From positions 248,001 through 312,000 of the forward strand of contig JARBJD010000055.1 in NCBI GenBank assembly GCA_033064195.1: a stretch of 64,000 nt of DNA, in the 5' to 3' direction. The DNA is from Blattamonas nauphoetae. Lineage: Eukaryota; Preaxostyla; Oxymonadida. The notes beneath the pieces are model-generated. The model was not told the origin of the DNA. It saw only the letters and a list, made by a program, of their open reading frames with translations, and made no database searches. Both the position numbers and the translations under genes were made by a program. Positions 32,082 to 41,636 of this stretch are shown piece after piece (positions within the stretch are counted from its first letter, which is position 1; each line of letters begins with the position of its first letter).

Positions 32082-33941
32082 AACTCGCATATAACACATC
32101 TGACAAACAAAAGAACTGGAGCATCATCACTGACTGGAAATACAACAGGAAATGTAAAATATACACGAGACGATATTGGACAGATACAACAGCAATTAAT
32201 GTCTGAACATCACATAAATTACCTCTTGAACGATGGTGCTCACAGTACATCCATTCAGGAATTGAAACCATCAGAGAATTCACGCTTCTACAAAGGACAG
32301 GAAATAATTATTCCATTGACTGGGAATCAGGATATTTGTCAAATTGATGATTCCTTTATCACATTCACAATGACAGCAAGGCTTAAAGTCAATAATTGGA
32401 AACAAACTGCTGGCAAAATTGGCTCGTACATGAATGAGAGGATATTCATCTTCGTTGGTCTCAAACATTCAGCATCTATCTTTCGGAGTCTTACTGTTCT
32501 TCATAACAATCAGAGAATCATAAGTACAACAACCAATGATGTATCCATGGAATCGCACATCTACAATATGATCAAACCGAAGAGTCAATTGGAGAATCGA
32601 AAACATTGTCACACTCCGTGGCAAAATGCTTGGAATCATGATGAATCTGTTGCTGGCGTTTATATTCCAGTATCAGCATTCACAACAACATCTGGAACTG
32701 GAGTATTTCGAGACACAATTGATGTCCCAATTCGCGTGTCAATCAATCTTGAAGATCTTCTCATATTCTCAGGAATGACTGACTATCCTCGGTGTCTCTT
32801 TGGAGATCTGAAATTGAGTGTTCACATCAATGAAGATGCATTCGTTTGTTGTCCTGTCAATCCTGAACTGACATTGAAAAATACACTTTCATCAATTGTT
32901 AATAGAACCACAACAGCACCAAAGATTCGAGAATCCACTCTCAATTGCATTCAGCATCGTCCCTATTTTCTGAATACTCTTGTCACGTTGTGCACAAAGA
33001 ATTTCGTTCAAATTGGTCAATCATTTCTGCAACCAACAGTAACTCAAGATATTGTTTATAATTCAGCTGGAACAGTCACAAAAGAACCTGAATGTGTGAA
33101 TCAGTACATTTCACTAAACATTATGGATTATCGCATTGATGACGTGTATTGCATGAGTACTGGATACAAAATGAAAGAAATTGCGAAAGAGAATCTGAAG
33201 CAGATGTATCAGAATCGTCCCGGAACGATACCAGCAGAAAAGATCTCATTCTATCCATTTCAGAAGACACCAACAGCATCAGGAATTGATTGCACTCAGC
33301 AAATGGTTCTCGTGAATGCCAAAGATATCATGCTCCTCTTTCGTCACTACGATAGTGAAGTCACTTGTTTCCACAATCCAATGCAGAAGAATATCCAAGT
33401 GAATCTACTCAATAGATACTTTCCAGAACAACCGACAACAACTATTGGAGCTCGTTTCTATCAGTTCGCATTGTCAACTCTCAATCTCGATTCATACCTC
33501 ACTGTTCCTGATGATTTGGAGCGATCACTTACAGATTCTCTCGTTGAAGAAAAACTCACTGGTGACGGAACATATCCAAATGAAACAATAACAAGAGTAC
33601 GTCCTGTTCATGACAATACTGACTTCCTTTTGTGCTTCTCAACTCAGAGAAGCGGATGTCCAACAAATTGCAATGATTCCATCAGTTCCAAAGGTCAAAA
33701 TGTTCCTGTCACATTGAGATCACAACCGATCTATCAAGGTTTGATTGACACATACTACAATGTTTACAATCCAAGTCAAAGTGGAAGTAATATGACAACA
33801 TTTACTCATCCTCCAGCACCGATATTAGCAACTACTGCAACAACGTGGTGGGTCCTACGATTCAGCAATGGTGAACCAAAAGTTGAGTACTATCCTAATC
33901 ACACATTGAAAGCGTTGCACAAAGATTTGGGAATCATGTAG
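32079..33941 (+). CDS. Polinton capsid-type protein, paralogue A (620 aa)
   Basis: A large beta-rich protein whose layout matches the next gene. Both have an early SIQEL/SIQEV motif with a following GxEIxxPL strand, a central MESHIYNM or HESFLYHT region followed by ...KHC...W, then YPRCLFGDLKLS or YPNSIFGNLRLR, and both end with a PPxPILA...W(V/L)...NGxPxVxY motif. I take the pair to be double jelly-roll major capsid homologues. The two could be a major capsid and a divergent second capsid or vertex protein. Its length suits a Polinton major capsid protein. Start at 32079 in a TTGTTAAAATG context after a T-rich tract. Confidence 0.75.
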   Translation: MNSHITHLTNKRTGASSLTGNTTGNVKYTRDDIGQIQQQLMSEHHINYLLNDGAHSTSIQELKPSENSRFYKGQEIIIPLTGNQDICQIDDSFITFTMTARLKVNNWKQTAGKIGSYMNERIFIFVGLKHSASIFRSLTVLHNNQRIISTTTNDVSMESHIYNMIKPKSQLENRKHCHTPWQNAWNHDESVAGVYIPVSAFTTTSGTGVFRDTIDVPIRVSINLEDLLIFSGMTDYPRCLFGDLKLSVHINEDAFVCCPVNPELTLKNTLSSIVNRTTTAPKIRESTLNCIQHRPYFLNTLVTLCTKNFVQIGQSFLQPTVTQDIVYNSAGTVTKEPECVNQYISLNIMDYRIDDVYCMSTGYKMKEIAKENLKQMYQNRPGTIPAEKISFYPFQKTPTASGIDCTQQMVLVNAKDIMLLFRHYDSEVTCFHNPMQKNIQVNLLNRYFPEQPTTTIGARFYQFALSTLNLDSYLTVPDDLERSLTDSLVEEKLTGDGTYPNETITRVRPVHDNTDFLLCFSTQRSGCPTNCNDSISSKGQNVPVTLRSQPIYQGLIDTYYNVYNPSQSGSNMTTFTHPPAPILATTATTWWVLRFSNGEPKVEYYPNHTLKALHKDLGIM

Positions 33942-33993
33942 AGACAAAACGGTAAAAGAAAAAAATGATATTGTATTTTTTATTTTTCTATAA

Positions 33994-35667
33994 ATGAGAA
34001 GTATCAGATCAAATCAATCCAAACCAACATCGACACTAATTGAACAAATTGAAGTCCAATCATACTTGCCAAAACAGTGGGATTCAGAACCTCACATCTA
34101 CTCCATCCAAGAAGTGCATCCAACAAATCCTCCCATGCCATGCAGAATTGGAGATGAGATTGAAGTTCCACTGTGCTATGACGGACATGATGTGACTGAA
34201 TTTGCGAAGAGTCATTTGCGAATCGATCTCACCGTTACTGTTCCATTTCATCAACCAACAATGCATTTTCAAGGAGGAGCTGAAGTCTATGGAATGTTCA
34301 ACGGTTACAAATCATCATCAGATGCAATTCGAGACATGAGACTCGTCGACAGTCAAGGGAACATCATTGACAATTCACTTCAGAACAATCACATTCATGA
34401 ATCATTTCTTTATCACACTTTCAAGTCGTATGAAGAGAAAAACAACATGAAGCATTGTTACAGTCTTTGGGAAAATGTTCAGAGAATGGATCCGAGTGTA
34501 TGCGGATACTATCACACTCCAATCGAGGATCCAGATACTCCAACGATCACATTCACAATTCCATTGGTTATTCCATTTGTGAATCTCCTTCCACTGAGTA
34601 CCTTTGATCAGTATCCAAATTCAATCTTTGGCAATCTGCGTTTGAGATTTCATTTAACAACTGATTCACTCGTGTATTGTCCGATTCGATTATCAACAGT
34701 CAATAGAAAAAATCTTGAGAATGCTCGTGATCGAAAGCCAGATAGGCTATTGGGTGAAATGACCAATCGTCCTCAGATGGATTTTATGCGTGAAGGAGAA
34801 TACACCAATGTGACACAGGAATTTTCCCAATTGGGAAATCCGACATTACAATTTGATGTTCATGAGGATGCTCCAATTCCGGAGTATCGTACCGAATCAG
34901 TCGTTTCATCTGTTCTGAATTCATCAGTGGACAAAGTAACGTCAATTTGCTATGGATATCAAATCACAGATGCCACAAAACAATCTCTCATCAACACGTA
35001 TTCAAAGACATTGTATGTCTTGAAAGCTGAAAGAATTGACACACAATCATTTCAATCAAATGCAAATGCAATGGGAGTGAGATCAAACATCAGTATCAAA
35101 CTCAACAATCTCATGAATCTGATGTGCTTATTTCCTGAAAGACCAAATGAATGTACAGTCTTCAGAAACCCTCAATATGTTGGTCAATTCGAAATGCTTG
35201 GATCCAACTTTCCCAATTTCCCAATGTCAACTATATCACCAGAGTTCTATCAAATGATGATGGTGAATGGTGATTTCATTGGTTGTTCAGCAACAGAAGA
35301 ATTTGAAAATTCCATTTGTATGGCACGTACGTTTGACTTCAAAGGAATCGAATACAAGAGGAATAGAGCTGTCACAGATGCGACTTCTTTCACGTTCATG
35401 GTTCCAACAGATCGAAGTGAAATTGCAGGTGGAGAAGAAGGAATCTCAACATCAGAGTCGGTCAACATTGTCTACCGAGGAACACCAATCAAACAAGGTG
35501 AACAAGATCCATATTTCACATCAACTCCTGAAGGTCCGCCTCCACCGATTTTGGCATTACATCAAGCATCATACTGGCTGTTCTGGATTGAGAATGGACA
35601 ACCACGAGTGCGATATGTCATTGATCGTCGACTCCAAGAAGCGAATGAAGAAGTGAAACGTGGGTAG
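33994..35667 (+). CDS. Polinton capsid-type protein, paralogue B (557 aa)
   Basis: Paralogous to the 620-residue gene just upstream (shared SIQE(V/L), FGNLRL/FGDLKL and the C-terminal PPPPILALHQASYWLFW-like motif). A diverged piece of the same protein occurs in the Polinton relic at 50348-51372, where GEFSNVTQDFTQIGN matches GEYTNVTQEFSQLGN here. That conservation across elements suggests it is a core structural protein. I take it as a double jelly-roll capsid protein, and it may be the true major one. The start codon is in a TATAAATG context after a long T-rich motif. Confidence 0.75.
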   Translation: MRSIRSNQSKPTSTLIEQIEVQSYLPKQWDSEPHIYSIQEVHPTNPPMPCRIGDEIEVPLCYDGHDVTEFAKSHLRIDLTVTVPFHQPTMHFQGGAEVYGMFNGYKSSSDAIRDMRLVDSQGNIIDNSLQNNHIHESFLYHTFKSYEEKNNMKHCYSLWENVQRMDPSVCGYYHTPIEDPDTPTITFTIPLVIPFVNLLPLSTFDQYPNSIFGNLRLRFHLTTDSLVYCPIRLSTVNRKNLENARDRKPDRLLGEMTNRPQMDFMREGEYTNVTQEFSQLGNPTLQFDVHEDAPIPEYRTESVVSSVLNSSVDKVTSICYGYQITDATKQSLINTYSKTLYVLKAERIDTQSFQSNANAMGVRSNISIKLNNLMNLMCLFPERPNECTVFRNPQYVGQFEMLGSNFPNFPMSTISPEFYQMMMVNGDFIGCSATEEFENSICMARTFDFKGIEYKRNRAVTDATSFTFMVPTDRSEIAGGEEGISTSESVNIVYRGTPIKQGEQDPYFTSTPEGPPPPILALHQASYWLFWIENGQPRVRYVIDRRLQEANEEVKRG

Positions 35668-35700
35668 TAAGATGAATTTTTATTTTTGTTTAAAACAGTA

Positions 35701-36111
35701 ATGGTGAAGCGATACTTCTCAATTCAGAATTCTCACACTGCTCAACTACCTCATGATTTTACCAATTCTAGAAAACAAAAATACATCTACTTTCTTGACT
35801 GCAAACTCATTCATGTGAAGGAAGAGATTGGTGAGACTTCAACGGTTATTTCAAAGGATATTCCTCAACACATCACACTTCATGGTGATTGGATCCAGAC
35901 TGATGCACACAATGATTCATATGTTGCTTTCTGGAACGAACAGATTGCGAAGCGAAAGAAGTGGGAACTAACTACTCGACAATCAATTGTGAAGATCTGG
36001 TTCAAAGACAGTTCTGGTGAATCAATCGAGATGGAAACACAAGAGACAATCAATGGAAAAATAACCAAAGAGTATTATGAATTTCTGGTTGATCTCATGT
36101 TGGAGTACTAG
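35701..36111 (+). CDS. Polinton small hypothetical protein (136 aa)
   Basis: The ATG at 35701 lies shortly after the TTTTTATTTTTG motif. The protein (starting MVKRYFSIQNSH, with KQKYIYFLDCKLIHVKEE and IVKIWFKDSSGESIEM) is predicted to be beta-rich and compact. A single jelly-roll minor capsid or fibre-associated role fits its position right after the capsid genes, but no motif proves it. It overlaps the convergent fibre-like gene by 17 bp. Confidence 0.6.
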   Translation: MVKRYFSIQNSHTAQLPHDFTNSRKQKYIYFLDCKLIHVKEEIGETSTVISKDIPQHITLHGDWIQTDAHNDSYVAFWNEQIAKRKKWELTTRQSIVKIWFKDSSGESIEMETQETINGKITKEYYEFLVDLMLEY

Positions 36112-37033
36112 TCAGTGAATTATATTTTTGGATTAGATCATTGATGATTGACTGTTGTTGTCCGACAATAGAGCATAATTCCAGAATGGCTTTGATACAG
36201 AAGCAAGAGAGTTCTGCATAATCAACTTGAAGACAGTCTGGATTGGAATCATTCACAACTTCAGGGAATATTTCTTGGATCTGTTGTGCAATCACACCAA
36301 TGTGTTTCTTCTCACCTTCTTTCTTCAGACATTCACATTTCTCTTTGCAGTTCTTCAAGTGTTCTTCATCAGTTTCGTTTTCAAGTTGCTTCGTCACTTT
36401 GTTGATCTTCGAGTCGAATGTGTTGAATTGGTACTGCACAATTTCAACTTTATTCAGTTGCTCAAGAACATCAGGGTATGGTTCAATATTTCTTTTCACT
36501 CTTCTGTCTGACAACTGAGAAAAACTTCCAGTTGGTGATATTGAAAATACTCCTGAACCAGTGTCCTCATCGTAGTAATACAATGCTGGTGTGTCACAGG
36601 GAGACCACATGATTATGCCATCACCATTGAACTGAATTCCTGATGTTTCTGCAATCGATTGTGAGATTGATATGCCAGACTTAAATGTTGAAGCCGGATA
36701 TGTTCCAGGATACTTCGGAATCGTTCCCTCTGATATATTCCAATTCGCTCCATTCATATTGATCAATCCTCCAATTGTTGGTGTCGCTATACCAGCTGAA
36801 CAAGTGATTGATCCATTTGTTGAAACGACGTTTTGGATTGAGGAAATCGCTGTCTGCTGTGCCTCAGTTGTCTTCTTAAGAGTATTGACTTCTTCCTGAT
36901 TCGTTTCTAATTCCGTCTGTAGTGAGTGAATGACTGCTGCAGTCTCAGTGATCGTCGACAGATTATGATCAATCATTTTCTCAATCATTTGTGAATTGTA
37001 TTTTTGTCGATTCATTTCTGTTTGCTCTTTCAT
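36095..37033 (-). CDS. Polinton fibre-like protein with peptidase S74 chaperone domain
   Basis: The N-terminal ~100 residues form a coiled coil (MIEKMIDHNLSTITETAAV, LQTELETNQEEVNTLKK), as expected of a trimeric fibre stalk. A beta-rich middle follows, with glycine-rich repeats (GGLINMNGANWNI, GDGIIMWSPCDTPALYYYD). The C-terminal ~120 residues match the intramolecular chaperone domain of phage tailspikes and endosialidases (peptidase S74): QLSDRRVKRNIEPYPDVL with the conserved Ser and Lys, YQFNTF, HIGVIAQQIQEIFPEVV and VDYAELSCFCIKAILEL. This domain trimerises the fibre and then usually cuts itself off. I chose the ATG at 37033. It reads opposite to the capsid cluster. A receptor-binding fibre is the natural interpretation. 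Confidence 0.85.
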   Translation of the reverse strand: MKEQTEMNRQKYNSQMIEKMIDHNLSTITETAAVIHSLQTELETNQEEVNTLKKTTEAQQTAISSIQNVVSTNGSITCSAGIATPTIGGLINMNGANWNISEGTIPKYPGTYPASTFKSGISISQSIAETSGIQFNGDGIIMWSPCDTPALYYYDEDTGSGVFSISPTGSFSQLSDRRVKRNIEPYPDVLEQLNKVEIVQYQFNTFDSKINKVTKQLENETDEEHLKNCKEKCECLKKEGEKKHIGVIAQQIQEIFPEVVNDSNPDCLQVDYAELSCFCIKAILELCSIVGQQQSIINDLIQKYNSLTSTPT

Positions 37034-37474
37034 TGGAATTAACAAAGCAAAAATAGTCGTTGAGTAGTTCCTGGTAATAGTCGTCTGAGTTTCCTTTGGA
37101 CACCCCGATACCCCTTTGGGGACGATTTATCTCAATCCTTCTCAATGACTGCTACGCTCTCACAGAGAATAGCGAATTCCTTGAAGGGTTAAGTCTTGGG
37201 TGGGCATGATTAACTGTCAAATCCTTGGGAAAGAATCTGAAGCCAACATGAACCCCGGGGACAATCTTTTGATCATCCGTCTCCAATCCAACCTTCAATT
37301 CGTTCTACGCATCAGTCACGAGGGCACCATTTTGCCTGAGTATCTTGGAACGTTACGTCGAGGTCTCACACTTGCACTAACTGGACCTACTCTTCACATT
37401 CAAAATAAAAAATTGAAATCAAAAAAAATCAGCGTTAATTTTGTGAACATCAGAAACACCCCAAAATCTTCTGT
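37034..37474. other. Spacer between fibre gene and right TIR
   Basis: No gene is supportable here. The base composition is less AT-rich than the rest of the element, with short GC runs such as CCCCGGGG near 37252. It could be a regulatory region for the fibre gene or an inserted host fragment. Confidence 0.35.
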
Positions 37475-37554
37475 GATGGAACAGGAACTTGCTTGTACTC
37501 ACCAACGAGCTCACAGTTGTACTTCCTCAGTTCATTCTCAACAAACGATTGAGT

Positions 37555-37731
37555 CTAGTGTCGACGTTGTGACATGTGTGGTCTGTTCCCTTGATTCCAC
37601 AACTTTGGCTTAATCCTCCACTCAACACCTTCATGAACATAGATTACTGGTTCTGTGCTCCGGACATACTCAGAAACAAGTTCACAGTTCTCTTTTTTCA
37701 TTGATTGAATCAACTTTTCTCTTGGGTTCAT
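37555..37731 (-). pseudogene. Polinton repeat protein, partial right-arm copy
   Basis: The start of the 14834-15187 gene, duplicated in the right arm (MNPREKLIQSMKKENCELV). The inverted repeat ends shortly beyond it, so the right arm contains only part of the gene. Confidence 0.75.
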
Positions 37732-37899
37732 TTTATACAAAATAAAAAAGTTAAAACAAATTTAGAAACAATGAAATTATGTTCAATCACTTTCTGTGTA
37801 TTTTACCAACATATTCTACAACCGACAATGTCAATAACACTTTCCTTGTATTTTCCAAAAATGAACCAAAATATGGGATCGATCACTCATTTTCCAAAA

Positions 37900-39060
37900 A
37901 ATGTCCATTTCTTTCTAATTCCTCGTTTTATGGAATGATCCAATGCACAGCATCATCACAGTATGCTTCGCTTTCTCAACATCATTTTTTTGTTTCCATG
38001 TTCAACTCGATTTTGTTCGTTCATTATCTCGGAATTTTTTCGGAATCCTCATCATACCGACCTCATTCTCTTCCTTCTCTCATCTTTTTCCTCTCATTTT
38101 CATCTGTTTCGTCTCTTCTTTTTCTATAGACGTCTATGAAATGACCGATCTTCACCTTTCTCAGGTTTTCATTGTATGTTACTTATTGTCTCTTAAAACA
38201 TACTTGTTTCTTCTTTTCTTCTCATTCCTTGAAGTGTTTTGTTTCTCGTTTTCTTATCATCATCTCTATTCTCTACTTTTTAGGTTCGATCCTTGTCGTC
38301 TCTCCAACTTGGAGCTTTTCTGAAATATTGAGTATGCCACTCTCATTTTCTTCTTTCTTCATTCTTATTTCATCGATTTTCATATGTTGTTTCTCTTATT
38401 TTTCATCAGATCTCCTTGAATTGGTCAAACCATCAACTGTAGGAATTATGCTGTGTATGTTGTATCTTCTCTCTTCAAACCACCTCCTTTCTTCTCATTT
38501 TATCTTTCTTTTATTTGTTTTCTTCTCGTTTTATCATTTTCATCTCTTTTCTCCACTTTTTAGGATCGTTCTCTGCCGACGTCATATCTCTGCATTTTTA
38601 CCTATTATTGAACTTTTCACGTTGATTTTCCTCTTTATTCACTCTTGTTTGACCTGTTTTTGTTTGTCTTGTCACTTGTTTTTCAGTACTTATCATCTCA
38701 AGTTCGGTCACTTCCCCGTTCTCATATTTTCTTTGATTATTGGTTTTTCTCACTTCATTCATGGTTGTTTCGACTCAACCTTCTTTTCTCCGAATTGTAC
38801 TAATTTTTGTTTGCACATATTCCCAATTTGTACCGAGGATCAGACGGATCGCGATCTGCATCGGATCTCTGTCTTCTAATCACTCATTGCTCATTTCACT
38901 CGTTTTTCTCAAACTTTCTTGTTTTTTAATCCAAGAAAAGGTGAACATCGACTCTGTTTTCAATATTGACAACAAATTACACGTCATTATCACGATCGTC
39001 ATTTCACTGTTCGCTATTGTACTTGCCCGTTTCAATTTGGCTTTGTTCGATCACTTTTGC
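37900..39060 (+). other. T-rich TIR block (right copy of 13500-14660)
   Basis: Right-arm copy of the block at 13500-14660. Long pyrimidine-rich stretches with GTATG-like and TTTTTAG-like borders alternate with shorter mixed stretches. Hydrophobic frames such as 38172-38879 run through it, but composition alone could explain them. Confidence 0.3.
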
Positions 39061-39065
39061 TCTAA

Positions 39066-39737
39066 TTATGAGAGAAAAACAGTCAAAAATGAAACATAAT
39101 TATGTGCTGAAGTGGGTGAAACGAAGGAAAAAAAGCAGGTGAATTGAGGGGAATGAGAGAGAATGTGGAACAAATGATTAGTGAACCTGGGAGAGTGAAG
39201 TGAGAGAAACAAGAGACTGAAGTGATCCATAAACATCAAAACTGTGTCAAAAGTTGTGAAGTGAAAACACGTAAATGTCAAATTCTGAGACAACTATAGA
39301 ACAGAAATTCCTGAAAATTCAAGCACAGCTTCTTCCAACGACGAGAACGGAAGGGCTATATGAGAAAATGCGAGAAAAAAAGTTTCAAGAGACAAGTAGT
39401 GTGAAAATGGTGTCTTCACCATGGTGATGTGTAAAACGGTCATAAAAAGTGAACTAATGTCACGAGGTGAGAAAAAATCTCTGAAAAGCCTCGGATGAAC
39501 ATAATTGTGAAGTGGAAGAAGCGAAAATAGTGAGAAATGAAAATTGAAGAAAAAATGTCTGAACGATGAGGTGTCAAAAGTTTTCTGACATGAATGACAC
39601 CAAAAGGCGTCAACTAGCATTTTAAGACGTAAAAGCACCATAAGAGGGTGAAAAGTGATCAAAAGGACATAGTCCCGAACGTCCATACCTTTTCTTGGAA
39701 AAATCGACTCGTAAAAAATCTCAATGGGTCGGATCAA
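39066..39737 (-). other. T-rich TIR block (right copy of 12840-13499)
   Basis: Right-arm copy of the block at 12840-13499, with hydrophobic Phe/Ser/Leu-rich frames on the minus strand. Its coding status is uncertain. Confidence 0.3.
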
Positions 39738-40054
39738 ACTTTTTTTTCAGAAAGTGCTTTTTATCGAAAATCCTACCTTTCAAAATGATTTCCGTCACAA
39801 TCAAACGTGTTTGAACACAATTTGAGCCATAAAGCAGTTCATAGTAGCAAAATCGGATCATCGACTTTTTTGGTCACTTTTTGAACCAAAGTTCGGTACG
39901 TAGCTCGACGAATTCTCAACAGATTTTGATCAAACCTCTTTTGATCGACGACCTACAGTGTCCCCGAGATTTTAGAATTTTTTTCAGAATTTTTCGAAGT
40001 GGTTCAACTGTTGGTTTCAATGAATTTGTGTGCAAAAATAGATTTTTGGTACTT

Positions 40055-40648
40055 TTATGACCTCTCGTGATACTTATGTTTGTGAGGACGGTCTCCAAAA
40101 TACAACCAATTGTCCAAGCGAACGGAATACTCTTTTCCTGTGTCCAAACAACGATATTTGAATGGTTCGAGTACCTTCTTGTACGTTCCAACGAGTTCAC
40201 AATTCTCTTTTTTCAATTCATTTTCAACAAACGATTGTGTGTATCGTTTTCGTTTATTCTGATGAGTTCTGAATCCTTTTATCCATTTCGATGGAATTAC
40301 TTCCCATTCGATTCCTTCATGGCGATAAGTGACTGGTCCACTTGAACAAATATAGTCGGAGATCAGTTCACAGTTCTCTTTTTTCATCGATTCAATCAAC
40401 CTTTCTTTCGTGCACCAGTTGGCTGCTGACTTATATTTCTGAGGACTATTATGTGGTCTTGATCCTTTCAAGAACTTATTGACGTACACTCGATAAATCT
40501 CATCTGGTTTATCTTCGTGTGCGTATTCGAAGGTACTCGATTTGAGATATGTCATTCCATATCGTGTAAGAGCTGGAGGGGATTTCAGAATCAAATGTTC
40601 CTTTTCTAAAACTTCTTGTAGATGTGTTGGAGTTAAATATGTTTCCAT
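40055..40648 (-). CDS. Polinton TIR-encoded repeat protein, right copy (197 aa)
   Basis: Same protein as 11920-12513 with one visible residue difference (THLQEV here, THLLEV there). About three KENCELV-type modules of 45-50 residues make up most of its length. The gene reads inward from the right tip, so the element carries two mirror-image copies that may be expressed from either end. The near identity suggests recent arm homogenisation or a young insertion. Its function is unknown, and DNA binding is a guess from module shape. Confidence 0.75.
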   Translation of the reverse strand: METYLTPTHLQEVLEKEHLILKSPPALTRYGMTYLKSSTFEYAHEDKPDEIYRVYVNKFLKGSRPHNSPQKYKSAANWCTKERLIESMKKENCELISDYICSSGPVTYRHEGIEWEVIPSKWIKGFRTHQNKRKRYTQSFVENELKKENCELVGTYKKVLEPFKYRCLDTGKEYSVRLDNWLYFGDRPHKHKYHERS

Positions 40649-40798
40649 TTATTACTAATTAAAAAAGTGAATTCAAAAATAAATCAGCTTTGTTTTTGGT
40701 TATCAATCAGAATAGAGAACATCAACGAATTATTTGGATTCAACCAACAGTAGTATCGTCTAAGGTGCGGAGGTTCCAGTTTCGTTAATATCACTACT

Positions 40799-40804
40799 AA
40801 CATT
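40799..40804. repeat. Polinton target-site duplication, right copy (AACATT)
   Basis: AACATT directly follows the tip ATCACTACT and matches 11764-11769. Confidence 0.95.
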
Positions 40805-40925
40805 GTGGAAGATTTTCAGTCCATCCTCAAATGATTCATTGTTTTACACTTCCAACAACACGATCCAAATATTCTCTTCACTTCCTGCATTGAGCAGATG
40901 TCGAGTTCTAGAGGGCAAAGAAAAA
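40799..40925 (-). pseudogene. Third MULE relic, part to the right of the Polinton
   Basis: Read on the minus strand this gives a decayed stretch ending DGLKIFHN, which is continuous in the neighbouring MULE (11215-11290, DGLKIIHDVVRHCRKGK) with the SWIM-finger part now located at 11610-11769. It shows that the Polinton landed in a MULE copy. Confidence 0.65.
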
Positions 40926-41153
40926 AATAAGCGCAAACACACCGGAGAAGCGACTATTCGCATTTTCTGAATGATTCACAGAGGTAACGGGAGAAGAAAG
41001 CAATATAAACAAATGGCGAACGACAAACTTTCCATGGGCTCAAATGGCAAAGCGGTCCCGATCGTATGGGATTCACTACTGTTGGTTTCTCTTCTGTTTT
41101 GAAGAAGTGATGAGAATCAGAGCAGAAATCAACATGAAACGCTTGTTTTCAGA
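40926..41153. other. Unassigned spacer
   Basis: I see no recognisable gene or repeat. Confidence 0.3.
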
Positions 41154-41222
41154 ACCTCTTAGCTCAATAGGCAGTTCGGAAGCCTATCATGTTGAGGGTT
41201 CTGGGTTCGGTTCCCGGAAAGA
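41154..41222 (+). tRNA. tRNA-like sequence (pseudogene or SINE head)
   Basis: An A-box-like word (TTAGCTCAATAGG, 41160-41172) and a B-box-like word (GGTTCGGTTCC, about 41204-41214) stand at the right distance. A good T-arm forms (CTGGG, loop TTCGGTT, CCCGG). The acceptor and anticodon stems do not pair convincingly, so I cannot name an anticodon. A tRNA pseudogene or the head of a tRNA-derived SINE are the better explanations than a working tRNA. Confidence 0.35.
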
Positions 41223-41630
41223 GTGAAAAGAATGAAAAAAAGTGTTCATCCATGTAATTTCCCATGTTTCACGGGCAAAATGGAGTCCTCTCGGCATGTG
41301 CACAGACGGATCTGAAGGTTGTGTGAGAGAAGGATAAATCGGAAGATTATCCCTGGGGGTTCATGTCTGCATCACGAGAAAGTGACCGTCAATCATGCCC
41401 ACCTCATCCATACTCCTTCAGAAAAGTCGCCAGCGCTTGTCGCTGAGAAGGATGGAGATAGATCGTCCCCCAAGGTGAAACGGGTTGTCTTTCGGACACA
41501 CTTTTGAAAAAAGATATGAAAAGCACGACGTGTGAATTTCGATGAGACGAGACGACTCGCCTCCCAAGCAGTTGTTTCATTTCGCGTTGGGCCATCGACC
41601 TGGAAAGAAGTCTTCGTGAAACCGATAAAT
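41223..41630. other. Unassigned DNA
   Basis: Short overlapping frames only. No motif is recognised. Confidence 0.3.
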
Positions 41631-41636
41631 AGATAT

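Larger units (their letters stand above)
11770..40798. mobile_element. Polinton/Maverick element, 29.0 kb
   Basis: The element has AG...CT tips (AGTAGTGATATTAACG and its inverse), arms of about 3.3 kb in inverted order, and a 6-bp duplication, AACATT. It encodes the core Polinton set: protein-primed DNA polymerase B, retroviral-type integrase, FtsK/HerA-type packaging ATPase and double jelly-roll-type capsid proteins, with further virion-type proteins including a fibre-like S74 protein. I saw no clear Ulp1/adenain protease gene. Without the mariner and the cargo element inserted in it, its length would be about 23.3 kb, within the range known for the family. It looks nearly whole but broken, with about half a dozen interruptions including those two insertions. 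The near-identical arms suggest recent insertion, or homogenisation of the arms by gene conversion. Confidence 0.97.
37475..40798. repeat. Polinton right terminal inverted repeat, ~3.3 kb
   Basis: Inverted partner of 11770-15090. It holds the partial small repeat-protein gene (37555-37731), the T-rich blocks, and the 197-residue repeat-protein gene. Roughly ten differences from the left arm were noticed. Confidence 0.95.

Noticed and set aside
37034-37474. A gene between the fibre gene and the right arm
   Set aside because: Only short frames without motif or promoter-like start are present.
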